From Euryarchaeota archaeon UBA40 (lineage in GTDB: Archaea; Thermoplasmatota; Poseidoniia; Poseidoniales; Thalassarchaeaceae): a DNA stretch of 15,879 bases. A program made the position numbers and the translations under genes. Position 1 is the stretch's first letter. Each line of letters opens with the position of its first letter. Under the pieces are notes generated by a model that had not been told where the DNA came from, searched no databases, and worked only from the letters and a program-made list of their open reading frames with translations. Below are positions 7,885-14,476 of the stretch, piece by piece. Location: assembly GCA_002506875.1 (NCBI GenBank), contig DAYJ01000134.1, forward strand, positions 1-15,879, written 5' to 3'.

Positions 7885-8040
7885 TTACCAGTACCGGATG
7901 AAAATCCAAGATGACAAAACCATCGCGAGAATGTAAACGAAGAGGTAGGTGTTCTGACTAACTCCATCACTCCACACCTTAGTTGGGCCTGAGTCAGAGT
8001 CGTCTGCAATGACAGAACGGTCCTTTGTCGCCATAACCAT
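7885..8040 (-). CDS. 51-residue tail-anchored membrane protein
   Basis: Short gene in the gap between asnB and the SEC59-like gene. The product has a polar, acidic N-terminal part (1-30) and one hydrophobic segment at about 31-48 (beginning TYLFVYILAMVLSSW), ending at a natural TAA after RYW. Size and topology resemble archaeal Sec61-beta/SecG and other tail-anchored proteins, but the usual Sec61-beta motif was not seen, so no function is assigned. A second in-frame ATG at 8034 gives 49 residues. AGGT (minus strand, 8044-8047) lies 9 bases before that second ATG. It is co-directional with its neighbours, about 41-43 bases from each, which fits an operon member. The only other reading frames here are featureless. 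Confidence 0.6.
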   Translation of the reverse strand: MVMATKDRSVIADDSDSGPTKVWSDGVSQNTYLFVYILAMVLSSWIFIRYW

Positions 8041-8083
8041 CCGACCTGAATACGGATTGTAAATCTAACCCGAAGAATGGCAG

Positions 8084-8734
8084 TCAGAGGAATGGAGAGA
8101 GTAACATCACGAAGCCGAGGGGTATGAGCAGCATGGTCGCATTATCATCAATCCAAGTCAGACGTGGCCACTCGGAGGCAACAACAAGCGCAGACACAAA
8201 TGGTGCAATGATGTAAGGAGTATCTAGCCAGTATCCACAATAAATCCAGATTGCCAAAGTGGACAGGTATCCATAGATGACTACCTTCCCGAGCGATACA
8301 TTTGCACGACGGAGTTCACCGAGCAGAGGATCAATGAGTGTGAGACTGAGAATTAGAGGGACGCCATATGCTGCACCGTTCATGCCCTCCTCCGGCGCGA
8401 TGATAAGTGTGAGGCAAACAGACGTCCCCCCCCAAAAGAAAGCCGAAAGTTGGCTACCTTCGTATTCTCGTTGACCAAAAACCACTATACCGATACGCAG
8501 CCTTATGATTTCTGAGATGATTATAGCAAAGGCAAAGATACTGACTATTTGCTTTGGTTCTAAACCAGTAACTGATGATACTGAATCACCTTCCCAGTAG
8601 TAAATAAGGGGAATAATGACCATCCCGAGATGTATGAATCGTCTGAATAAATGTCCCCATAGCCCCCCCACAGAGTGAGGAACGTGATCATTGAGGTTCT
8701 CTTCAGTATCTTCAACCGAGACCATCTCTGACAT
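8084..8734 (-). CDS. SEC59-like (dolichol/phytol kinase family) membrane protein
   Basis: Polytopic membrane protein of 216 residues with about seven hydrophobic segments (roughly 36-47, 61-78, 95-112, 120-137, 149-166, 172-186 and 199-215). Motifs recall the CTP-dependent polyprenol/phytol kinase family: RRFIHLG near the N-terminus (31-37), E75-x2-R78, a REYEG loop (89-93), D135-P136 where the family has a GD loop, and a final DDNATMLLIPLG (196-207) like the family's DNLT.PL. Family members phosphorylate isoprenoid alcohols or attach cytidyl groups to lipids; in archaea that would serve lipid recycling or dolichyl-phosphate supply for glycosylation. Substrate is inferred, and the first 25 residues are a polar tail. 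It sits 29 bases after meaB and 43 before the small tail-anchored gene. Confidence 0.6.
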   Translation of the reverse strand: MSEMVSVEDTEENLNDHVPHSVGGLWGHLFRRFIHLGMVIIPLIYYWEGDSVSSVTGLEPKQIVSIFAFAIIISEIIRLRIGIVVFGQREYEGSQLSAFFWGGTSVCLTLIIAPEEGMNGAAYGVPLILSLTLIDPLLGELRRANVSLGKVVIYGYLSTLAIWIYCGYWLDTPYIIAPFVSALVVASEWPRLTWIDDNATMLLIPLGFVMLLSPFL

Positions 8735-8763
8735 CTGAATCGACTCTTGTATCGGAGGTGTAT

Positions 8764-9669
8764 CTAAGCATCTTCCGGCTGAAGTAACTCATTGATAGCC
8801 TGTTCAAGGCTTACTTCACCATCGCCGAGTTGCCGGACTAAATCCTCGAATCTATTGTCAGAAAGAAGCGTTTGCTGCAACGATTCAAGCAAACGTAGTC
8901 TCCAGCGCATTGAAGATATAGTGAGACTAGGAGATAAATTCTCAATCGTCTCGACCAACTCGACAACACCGGTACGGTTGAGAGCGCTGACTAGAAGGAT
9001 GGGCACTGTTGATCCTCTGCCAAATTCGAGACCACTTCGCAAATCCGAGGCAGCCTGTTCTGCACCTGGCAGGTCCGCCTTGTTCACCACCACGATGTCA
9101 GCCATCTCAAGAATTCCGGCCTTCTCAGCTTGGATGATGTCTCCACGTTCGGGCCCTTCTACAAGTAAAACATGATCAGTAATCGAAACAATCCCAAGTT
9201 CTGTTTGACCAACTCCTGCGGTCTCGATAAGAATAGAGTCGTGACCAGCATGCGCCAATGCATCAGCCATAGCACTCAAACGAAACGGCAGGGAACCTAC
9301 TGCATCTCTAGTCGCAACACTACGAACGTAGATTCGCTCATCCGCACCACTCTCTTCCATGCGCATACGGTCACCAAGTAAGGACCCACCAGAAACTGGT
9401 GAAGAGGGATCGACACATAGGACTGCAACTCGGCAACCCCTATCAGAAAGAGCAGATGCTAGACGATCTGTTAGGACTGATTTTCCAGCACCTGGAGGAC
9501 CAGTAATCCCAAGAGAACGCGAAGTAGGAGGATTTTGTACAGCGTCAATGGCCAATGAGTCTCCCGATTGAATCAAAGAGAGAAGACGTGCAAGAGATCT
9601 GCGAGACCCATCCTTGGCCTCAGCAAGCAGAGAAATAGCATCTAAATGATCAACTGTGACGCCAATCAC
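8764..9669 (-). CDS. meaB: MeaB/ArgK-type GTPase, methylmalonyl-CoA mutase chaperone
   Basis: G3E-family P-loop GTPase that protects methylmalonyl-CoA mutase and gates loading of adenosylcobalamin. Visible motifs are Walker A GPPGAGKS, DPSSPVSGGSLLGDR, the switch IETAGVGQTE, VEGPERGDIIQAEKAGILEMADI, and the guanine-binding NKAD. Length is about 300 residues, normal for the family. Start choice: the longest frame begins at GTG 9687. GTG 9669 is preferred because GGAG (minus strand, 9676-9679) sits 6 bases before it, and it overlaps the mutase subunit gene by 20 bases. That overlap with the cobalamin-binding subunit is the classic genomic context for MeaB and makes the mutase, not an amino-acid transporter, its partner. 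Confidence 0.92.
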   Translation of the reverse strand: MIGVTVDHLDAISLLAEAKDGSRRSLARLLSLIQSGDSLAIDAVQNPPTSRSLGITGPPGAGKSVLTDRLASALSDRGCRVAVLCVDPSSPVSGGSLLGDRMRMEESGADERIYVRSVATRDAVGSLPFRLSAMADALAHAGHDSILIETAGVGQTELGIVSITDHVLLVEGPERGDIIQAEKAGILEMADIVVVNKADLPGAEQAASDLRSGLEFGRGSTVPILLVSALNRTGVVELVETIENLSPSLTISSMRWRLRLLESLQQTLLSDNRFEDLVRQLGDGEVSLEQAINELLQPEDA

Positions 9670-10096
9670 CGCCCTCTCCAACCCCACAGGGTGAGCCTTT
9701 TGCGCGACGCTCCACTACCTCGTCAAGGAATGAGAGAATCTCCTCCGTTGGAGTCCCAGGCCCGAAAATACCACGTATACCTGACTCATACAATGTTGGA
9801 CGATCTGCTTGTGGGATTATACCCCCGCCAAAGACAACGACATCACCCAAACCGGCTTCATTCAGTAGTTTGCAGACGCGTGGAAACAAGAAGGCATGTG
9901 CTCCCGAAAGAGAGGAGAGGCCGACAATACTTGCATCTTCATCCTCGGCAATCCGTACAATCTCTTCAGGAGTCCTCCGAAGCCCAGTGTAGATTACCTC
10001 GTGACCCGCATCTCGGAGGGCACGTGCAACGACCTTGGCGCCACGATCATGTCCATCGAGCCCCGGTTTTGCCACCACGATGCGTAGGCGGGTCAT
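9650..10096 (-). CDS. Methylmalonyl-CoA mutase, cobalamin-binding small subunit
   Basis: B12-binding Rossmann-type domain of methylmalonyl-CoA mutase, encoded as a separate chain as in many archaea. It holds the cofactor while the catalytic subunit interconverts (R)-methylmalonyl-CoA and succinyl-CoA. The cobalt-ligand motif DxHxxG is D14-G-H16-D-R-G19, followed by SLSGAH (62-67) and GGGIIP (90-95). The ATG at 10096 (beginning MTRLRIVVAKPGLDGHD) fits the family. A longer frame to 10297 adds a Cys/Ser-rich stretch with no family resemblance that would run into the divergent carboxylase gene. The C-terminus has a glycine/charged tail. The catalytic subunit and the epimerase are not in the window. 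Confidence 0.92.
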   Translation of the reverse strand: MTRLRIVVAKPGLDGHDRGAKVVARALRDAGHEVIYTGLRRTPEEIVRIAEDEDASIVGLSSLSGAHAFLFPRVCKLLNEAGLGDVVVFGGGIIPQADRPTLYESGIRGIFGPGTPTEEILSFLDEVVERRAKGSPCGVGEGGDWRHS

Positions 10097-10162
10097 GTAG
10101 TGGGACTCATCCGCCTCGTCTTGAACCAACCGACGGAATTGAATGGCTCCACGAAGGGCATG

Positions 10163-10169
10163 GATTATG
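10163..10169 (+). promoter_or_regulatory. Weak TATA-like box before the carboxyltransferase gene
   Basis: ATTATGG is centred about 28 bases before ATG 10194, compatible with a leaderless start. It lies in the divergent gap (10097-10193) that must hold promoters for both halves of the propionate module. No convincing box was seen for the minus-strand side. Confidence 0.2.
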
Positions 10170-10193
10170 GACAGGTTGCACGAACAGGAGGGC

Positions 10194-11744
10194 ATGGAGA
10201 CGACAGAAGAGCGGCTCCAAGACCTCCGCAAGAGGAAAACGCAAGCACAGATGGGTGGGGGACAGACGAGGATTGATGCCCAACACAACAAGGGCAAAAT
10301 GACTGCTCGTGAGCGATTAGAAGCGTTTCTCGATGAAGGAACATTTCAGGAAATTGATGCATTAGTTGAACACCGATGCAACGATTTCGGCATGGATAAG
10401 AATGTAATTCCAGGCGATGGTGTAGTATGTGGATATGGTACCGTCGAAGGGCGGACCGTTTACTGCTATGCTCAGGATTTCACTGTCTATGGAGGTAGCC
10501 TTGGAGAGATGCACGGACTCAAAATCTGCAAACTTCTCGATATGGCGCTAAAAACCGGCGCACCTGTTGTCGGAATGAACGACAGCGGAGGGGCCCGGAT
10601 TCAAGAGGGAGTTGCCTCATTGGGGTCCTATGCTGAGATATTCTTCCGAAATGTGCGGGCGAGTGGCATAATACCTCAAATCTCGATTATCATGGGCCCA
10701 TGTGCAGGCGGAGCAGTATACAGTCCTGCGATTACCGACTTCGTTGTGATGGTGGACCAGACTGCTCACATGTTCATTACCGGACCTGAGGTGATTAAGA
10801 CCGTCACAAATGAAGAAGTAAGTTTCGAGGAGTTAGGTGGAGCAAACACTCACGCCTCCAGATCAGGAGTAACGCATTTCACAGCACAAAGTGACGAGGA
10901 AGCACTCGACCTAGTTCGAGATTTGCTTGGACACCTCCCTTCCAATAATCTGGAGAGAACACCCTCACGAAGTACTGGGAAACCCTCTGTGGATGAGAAA
11001 ACGTTGCAAGATCTTGTACCCTCAGATCCATTGAAGCCCTATGATGTGATGACTGCTATCGAAGGAATCGTAGATTATGGAGCGTTTCTAGAGGTTCAGG
11101 CCGATTTTGCTCAGAACATTGTCTGTGGATTCGCCCGAATGGGAGGGAACTCCGTAGGTATTGTGGCAAACCAACCAAAGATTCTCGCAGGATGTCTCGA
11201 TATCGATGCATCCGTGAAAGCCGCAAGATTCGTTCGATTCTGTGATGCATTCAACATCCCCCTCGTAACGCTCGTCGATGTCCCCGGATTCCTTCCAGGA
11301 GCAAGTCAGGAATGGGGAGGAATCATTCGCCACGGAGCGAAACTCCTCTATGCCTACGCCGAAGCAACGGTACCTAAGCTTACTGTGATTCTCCGAAAGG
11401 CCTACGGTGGCGCGTACGATGTGATGTCATCGAAGCATATCCGGGGCGACTACAATATCGCTTGGCCTACTGCACAACTCGCAGTAATGGGTGCAGATGG
11501 GGCAGTGCAAATCATCCATCGCCGCCGAATCAAAAATGCTGCGAATCCAGAACAGGAACGGGCTCGCCTCGTTGAGGACTACACTGAATCTTTCGCAACA
11601 CCATACAAAGCCGCTTCCTTAGGCTACCTCGATGATGTAATCGATCCCTCTGAAACACGTGACCGGTTAATTCGAGCTCTCGGGCACCTGATGGATAAAG
11701 AGGAAACTCGCCCGGCGAGGAAGCATGGAAACATCCCCCTGTGA
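10194..11744 (+). CDS. pccB: Acyl-CoA (propionyl-CoA) carboxylase carboxyltransferase subunit
   Basis: Transfers CO2 between carboxybiotin and an acyl-CoA, probably propionyl-CoA to (S)-methylmalonyl-CoA. The 516 residues match PccB/MmdA. Features, numbered from this start: GGG-RI-QH-GK-TARER near the N-terminus, DSGGARIQEG (130-139), GPCAGGAVYSPA (168-179), PGFLPG (364-369), KAYGGAYDVMSSKH (402-415) and WPTAQLAVMGADGAV. Asp409 in GGAYD appears to match the Asp that favours propionyl- over acetyl-CoA in actinobacterial enzymes, so propionyl-CoA is favoured. The frame runs to ATG 10143, but ATG 10194 (METTEERLQDL) gives the usual family N-terminus. It is followed by a delta-like subunit and a biotin carrier; no biotin carboxylase is nearby. 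A decarboxylase role (MmdA) is the alternative. Confidence 0.92.
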   Translation: METTEERLQDLRKRKTQAQMGGGQTRIDAQHNKGKMTARERLEAFLDEGTFQEIDALVEHRCNDFGMDKNVIPGDGVVCGYGTVEGRTVYCYAQDFTVYGGSLGEMHGLKICKLLDMALKTGAPVVGMNDSGGARIQEGVASLGSYAEIFFRNVRASGIIPQISIIMGPCAGGAVYSPAITDFVVMVDQTAHMFITGPEVIKTVTNEEVSFEELGGANTHASRSGVTHFTAQSDEEALDLVRDLLGHLPSNNLERTPSRSTGKPSVDEKTLQDLVPSDPLKPYDVMTAIEGIVDYGAFLEVQADFAQNIVCGFARMGGNSVGIVANQPKILAGCLDIDASVKAARFVRFCDAFNIPLVTLVDVPGFLPGASQEWGGIIRHGAKLLYAYAEATVPKLTVILRKAYGGAYDVMSSKHIRGDYNIAWPTAQLAVMGADGAVQIIHRRRIKNAANPEQERARLVEDYTESFATPYKAASLGYLDDVIDPSETRDRLIRALGHLMDKEETRPARKHGNIPL

Positions 11745-11753
11745 GGCATCTAA

Positions 11754-12011
11754 ATGGACTCTGAGCCAACGTTCACGGAACAGATTGGTAGAATTCTACG
11801 CGAATCCCGGGGTGCTGAGTTGGTCAATGACGATGCGAAGATACGTCTGGCTGTAGCCATAGCCATCCGCTTGCATACGCAGGATGTATCGGATGATCGG
11901 GCCAATGCAGGCCGCATGCCCGGCCCTGCTTATGCTCGCGACCACCGCAACAACCGCTTCGGGAGACCATCCTTACTGAATAATCGAAGCAGCCGGAGCA
12001 CTTGGAGGTGA
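11754..12011 (+). CDS. Small soluble delta/OadG-like subunit of acyl-CoA carboxylase (tentative)
   Basis: An 85-residue product between the carboxyltransferase and the biotin carrier, the position held by the delta (OadG/MmdD) subunit in methylmalonyl-CoA decarboxylase operons. It lacks the N-terminal membrane helix of OadG. It has a short amphipathic segment DDAKIRLAVAIAIRLHTQD (27-44-like), then a basic tail rich in Arg, Asn and Ser that ends in Trp-Arg. This recalls the cytosolic C-terminal part of delta subunits (an AIA-rich helix followed by a basic, aromatic tail). The similarity is faint and unverified. It starts at ATG 11754, 9 bases after pccB, with GTGAGG overlapping the pccB stop and a 7-base spacer. 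It probably links carboxyltransferase and biotin carrier. Confidence 0.7.
   Translation: MDSEPTFTEQIGRILRESRGAELVNDDAKIRLAVAIAIRLHTQDVSDDRANAGRMPGPAYARDHRNNRFGRPSLLNNRSSRSTWR
12004..12009 (+). promoter_or_regulatory. Shine-Dalgarno deciding the biotin carrier start
   Basis: GGAGGT lies 7 bases before ATG 12017. It overlaps the end of the upstream subunit gene and rules out the in-frame TTG at 12002 as the main start. Confidence 0.65.
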
Positions 12012-12016
12012 ATCGA

Positions 12017-12436
12017 ATGTCGACCTATGAAATTGATATCGATGGAGAGATTTTCTCTGTCGAGATTGAGGAAGGAGAGGACGGGATACTTAACGCCTCA
12101 GTTGGCGGAGTAACCTACCAGGTTACTCTTCCAGAGGGTGCTGAAGTAGCTACCCCTAGACGGCGTAACACTGGTGGTAAAAGTAGAGGTAAATCTGGCA
12201 CGGTCTCGACAAGTATCCCTGGAAAGATTGTCACTCTAGAAGTGTCTCCAGGCGACGCAGTCACTGAAGGACAAGTCATTCTAATCCTTGAGGCAATGAA
12301 GATGCAAAACGAAGTCACGGCCCCTGTGACTGGGACTGTAAGTGCAGTGAATTGTGCAGAGGGAGACAATGTCGAAGCAAACATGGCATTGGTAGTAATC
12401 GAACCAGAGGCACCAGAAGAAACGGTTTCAGAATGA
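12017..12436 (+). CDS. Biotin carboxyl carrier subunit of acyl-CoA carboxylase
   Basis: Carries CO2 on biotin between the biotin carboxylase site and the carboxyltransferase. The product is 139 residues. An N-terminal part resembles the MmdC/GcdC and PycB linker region. A Thr/Gly/Lys/Arg-rich flexible linker covers about 47-64. A C-terminal biotinyl domain follows, with the EAMKMQNE motif; Lys95 is the biotin attachment site. The domain ends with an acidic tail. ATG 12017 is chosen because GGAGGT precedes it by 7 bases; the longer frame from TTG 12002 overlaps the previous gene. It forms an operon with pccB and the delta-like gene. The biotin carboxylase and the biotin ligase needed to modify Lys95 are elsewhere. 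Confidence 0.92.
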   Translation: MSTYEIDIDGEIFSVEIEEGEDGILNASVGGVTYQVTLPEGAEVATPRRRNTGGKSRGKSGTVSTSIPGKIVTLEVSPGDAVTEGQVILILEAMKMQNEVTAPVTGTVSAVNCAEGDNVEANMALVVIEPEAPEETVSE

Positions 12437-12482
12437 AACTACAAGCAATCATTGAAGTCATGTGAGGTAGAGAGGATAGCGA

Positions 12483-12713
12483 ATGCCGAACTGTGACCAC
12501 CCAGGATGCACCGAGGATGGTGAAGTCATATCACGCCTTTCCCCGGAGGGTTTTCTCGTAGCAACCGGCAAGAAAGCATACTCTTTCAGAGAGGCTTATC
12601 GGCGGTTCCACTATTGTATGAAGCACCACGATGATCTCATGACCAACGTCTGGTCTAGGGTCAGGACGCCAGACGACAAGTCTGACGATCACCCTGCTCC
12701 CACTATGGTTTGA
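12483..12713 (+). CDS. Small putative zinc-binding protein
   Basis: Not recognised as a named family. The 76-residue product has a Cys/His set that could bind one zinc: C4-x4-C9 near the N-terminus (in CDHPGC) and C45-x2-H48 after a helical stretch (YCMKHHDD), the spacing of a treble-clef-like knuckle. Between them lies a region that reads as beta-hairpin then helix (FREAYRRFHYC). The tail is acidic and probably disordered. The ATG has AGAGGA (12471-12476) 6 bases upstream. It follows the biotin carrier by 46 bases on the same strand and may be the last gene of the carboxylase operon. Its role there is unknown. Confidence 0.65.
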   Translation: MPNCDHPGCTEDGEVISRLSPEGFLVATGKKAYSFREAYRRFHYCMKHHDDLMTNVWSRVRTPDDKSDDHPAPTMV

Positions 12714-12729
12714 ATCCAAATTGGATTCA
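12711..12729. repeat. Near-perfect 19-base palindrome across a stop codon
   Basis: TGAATCCAA, one A, then TTGGATTCA: a 9-base inverted repeat. The left arm begins with the TGA stop of the preceding gene. With a one-base centre it cannot form a usual hairpin terminator, and no T-run follows. It looks more like a dimer-binding site for the next gene, or chance. Confidence 0.5.
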
Positions 12730-12755
12730 GAATGAACTATATTTCTACGCATTGG

Positions 12756-12761
12756 TTATAT
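12756..12761 (+). promoter_or_regulatory. TATA-like box upstream of ATG 12785
   Basis: TTATAT is centred about 26 bases before ATG 12785, ideal spacing for a leaderless archaeal message. The ATG is not in the frame of the longer downstream ORF. Together with the palindrome at 12711 it suggests a regulated promoter here. Confidence 0.35.
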
Positions 12762-12794
12762 CACGTAGACCTTGAGTAGAAGTTATGGCTTTGC

Positions 12795-13010
12795 TTGACT
12801 TCTTTGGAACGCCAGAAGAACTTCGATGGTTCGCAATGGGCAATCACTGCTCATGGGGAAGTATTCATTCAACCGTATGGGTGGACAATACACGCAACTA
12901 GTGGATCAATCATCATCTCATGTGTAATGTGCGCACTACTCGCTGCTGCCATGCATCCGCCGGTTGTACCTGACGGTCCGAATATGGTCGACGAAGATAC
13001 AGGCGAGTGA
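12795..13010 (+). CDS. Possible small membrane protein, start or frame uncertain
   Basis: Not recognised. From a TTG at 12795 the frame gives 71 residues: a polar part with aromatic residues (about 1-36), one hydrophobic segment at about 38-53 (SGSIIISCVMCALLAAAM), and an acidic Pro/Asp-rich tail. No ribosome site precedes the TTG. A different frame begins at ATG 12785 with a TATA-like box at the right distance and a protein-like start (MALLDFFGTPEELRWFAMG), but stops at 12901 after 38 residues. The real gene may start at 12785 and continue in the 12795 frame through a frameshift or assembly error. It ends one base before the convergent gdhA stop. Confidence 0.4.
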   Translation: MTSLERQKNFDGSQWAITAHGEVFIQPYGWTIHATSGSIIISCVMCALLAAAMHPPVVPDGPNMVDEDTGE

Positions 13011-13011
13011 T

Positions 13012-14376
13012 TCAGCCCCAAGAACCCTGGGCAAGCATAGCCTCGGCGACCTTCAGGAAGCCTGCTACATTTGCGCCAAACACGTAGTCATGTGGTCGAC
13101 CATACTTCTCGGCGGTCTCGTAAGCAGCCTTGTGAATCCCGACCATGATGCCGTCGAGCTTCTCGTCAACCTCTTCCCTAGTCCAAGACATTCGCAAGGA
13201 GTTCTGGGACATCTCAAGTCCGGAAGTAGCGACGCCACCAGCGTTAGATGCCTTTCCGGGAGCAAAAAGGACACCTGCCTCCTGGAAAGCCTCGACAGCC
13301 TCAGGGGTGCAGGGCATGTTAGCACCCTCGCCCACGGCCATGACACTGTTGGCCACTAGAGCTGCGGCCTCCTCACCATTGAGTTCGTTCTGAGTTGCAC
13401 ATGGGAGTGCAACATCGACGTCAACCGACCAAAGTCCGTTCATTGCCGGCTCAGGCTTGGACTCGTGGTATTCTACACCGTCGAAGTGATCGGCATATTC
13501 CTTAATTCTGCCACGGCGCTCGTTCTTGAGATCCATTACCCATGCAAGTTTCTCACGTGTAATGCCTGCAGAGTCATGAATGAAGCCACTAGAATCTGAC
13601 ATTGTAACGGGTATTCCACCTAGGTCTAGGACCTTCTCGGCGGCGAACTGAGCCACGTTACCACTTCCAGAAATAGCAACACGCTTCCCCTCCATGGTTT
13701 CACCCTTCGTCGCAAGCATCTCACGAACAAAGTAAACGCAACCATAGCCAGTTGCCTCTGGACGAATCAGAGAACCACCGTAAGGTAGTCCCTTTCCAGT
13801 AAGAACACCAGACCACTCGTTAGCCATTTTCTTGTACATGCCGAACATGTAACCAATCTCACGACCACCTACACCAATATCGCCTGCTGGAACATCCGTG
13901 TCAGGGCCGATATGGCGCCATAGCTCGCCGATGAAAGCTTGACAAAAACGCATGACTTCATTGTCTGACTTCCCCTTAGGGTTGAAGTCTGAACCACCTT
14001 TTCCACCGCCCATTGGAAGACCGGTTAGGCTATTCTTGAAAATCTGCTCAAAGCCAAGGAACTTGAGAATCGAAGCGTTGACAGAAGGATGGAATCGAAA
14101 TCCTCCCTTGTAGGGCCCAATCGCACCGTTGAACTGGACTCGGAAACCACGATTCACCTGCATGTTGCCCTCATCATCGACCCATGGGACTCGGAACTGA
14201 ATTAGACGCTCGGGCTCAACTACACGATTGTAGATATTAGCTGATAGGAATTCAGGGCGTTCATCCACAATGGGTGTCAAACTTTCTAGCACCTCAAGCA
14301 CAGCCTGATGGAACTCTGGCTGGTCTGGGTCTCTCTTCTTCACATTCTCGTAAACTTGCTTCAGGTGGCTGTGCAT
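13012..14376 (-). CDS. gdhA: NADP-type glutamate dehydrogenase
   Basis: Interconverts 2-oxoglutarate plus ammonia and glutamate, probably in the assimilatory direction. At 454 residues it is of the short hexameric bacterial/fungal class. Seen: PYKGGFRFHP (88-97) with K90, PMGGGKGGSDF (121-131) with catalytic K126, PAGDIGVGGREIGYMFGMYK (163-182) with catalytic D166, and the Rossmann loop SGSGNVAQFA (236-245). The whole sequence resembles bacterial GdhA more than the roughly 420-residue GDH of many archaea, so lateral origin is likely. ATG 14376 has AGGAG (minus strand, 14385-14389) with an 8-base spacer, and a TATA-like box further upstream. It is convergent with the small gene at 12795 and co-directional with the HD gene, from which a T-run separates it. 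Confidence 0.95.
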   Translation of the reverse strand: MHSHLKQVYENVKKRDPDQPEFHQAVLEVLESLTPIVDERPEFLSANIYNRVVEPERLIQFRVPWVDDEGNMQVNRGFRVQFNGAIGPYKGGFRFHPSVNASILKFLGFEQIFKNSLTGLPMGGGKGGSDFNPKGKSDNEVMRFCQAFIGELWRHIGPDTDVPAGDIGVGGREIGYMFGMYKKMANEWSGVLTGKGLPYGGSLIRPEATGYGCVYFVREMLATKGETMEGKRVAISGSGNVAQFAAEKVLDLGGIPVTMSDSSGFIHDSAGITREKLAWVMDLKNERRGRIKEYADHFDGVEYHESKPEPAMNGLWSVDVDVALPCATQNELNGEEAAALVANSVMAVGEGANMPCTPEAVEAFQEAGVLFAPGKASNAGGVATSGLEMSQNSLRMSWTREEVDEKLDGIMVGIHKAAYETAEKYGRPHDYVFGANVAGFLKVAEAMLAQGSWG

Positions 14377-14418
14377 CCCTTCAACTCCTAGGCTAATTCA
14401 CCTTGGTTGACCTCGCGA

Positions 14419-14438
14419 CCGGATATCCGGCTTATTAA
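14419..14438 (-). promoter_or_regulatory. gdhA promoter region: TATA-like box and 12-base palindrome
   Basis: On the minus strand TTAATAAG (14431-14438) is a TATA-like box placing transcription start near 14408, with a leader of about 30 bases. Directly downstream is the perfect palindrome CCGGATATCCGG (14419-14430), between the box and the predicted start, where a repressor would block initiation. Confidence 0.35.
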
Positions 14439-14464
14439 CGAGTGCCAATACTGAAATCGGAACT

Positions 14465-14470
14465 AAAAAA
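14465..14470 (-). terminator. Oligo-T terminator after the HD gene
   Basis: Minus strand reads TTTTTT six bases past the stop of the HD phosphohydrolase gene, without a stable stem. This is the usual archaeal intrinsic terminator form. It would separate transcription of the HD gene from gdhA. Confidence 0.4.
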
Positions 14471-14476
14471 GATGAA

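Noticed and set aside
7794..8009. 71-residue minus-strand frame over the asnB start and the gap
   Set aside because: It overlaps asnB out of frame and lacks structure; the 51-residue frame in the same gap has a clear membrane helix and better layout.
10143..10193. Upstream start for the carboxyltransferase
   Set aside because: The extra 17 residues are not part of the PccB family N-terminus, and ATG 10194 gives the normal length.
10097..10297. N-terminal extension of the mutase B12 subunit to 10297
   Set aside because: The Cys/Ser-rich extension is unlike the family and overlaps the carboxyltransferase start; MTRLRIVVAKPGLDGHD is the normal N-terminus.
9646..10302. 218-residue plus-strand frame opposite the mutase B12 subunit
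   Set aside because: Arg/His/Pro-rich with no family resemblance; it mirrors the clearly conserved minus-strand gene.
12002..12016. TTG 12002 start for the biotin carrier
   Set aside because: GGAGGT is correctly placed for ATG 12017 and would lie inside the coding region if TTG were used.
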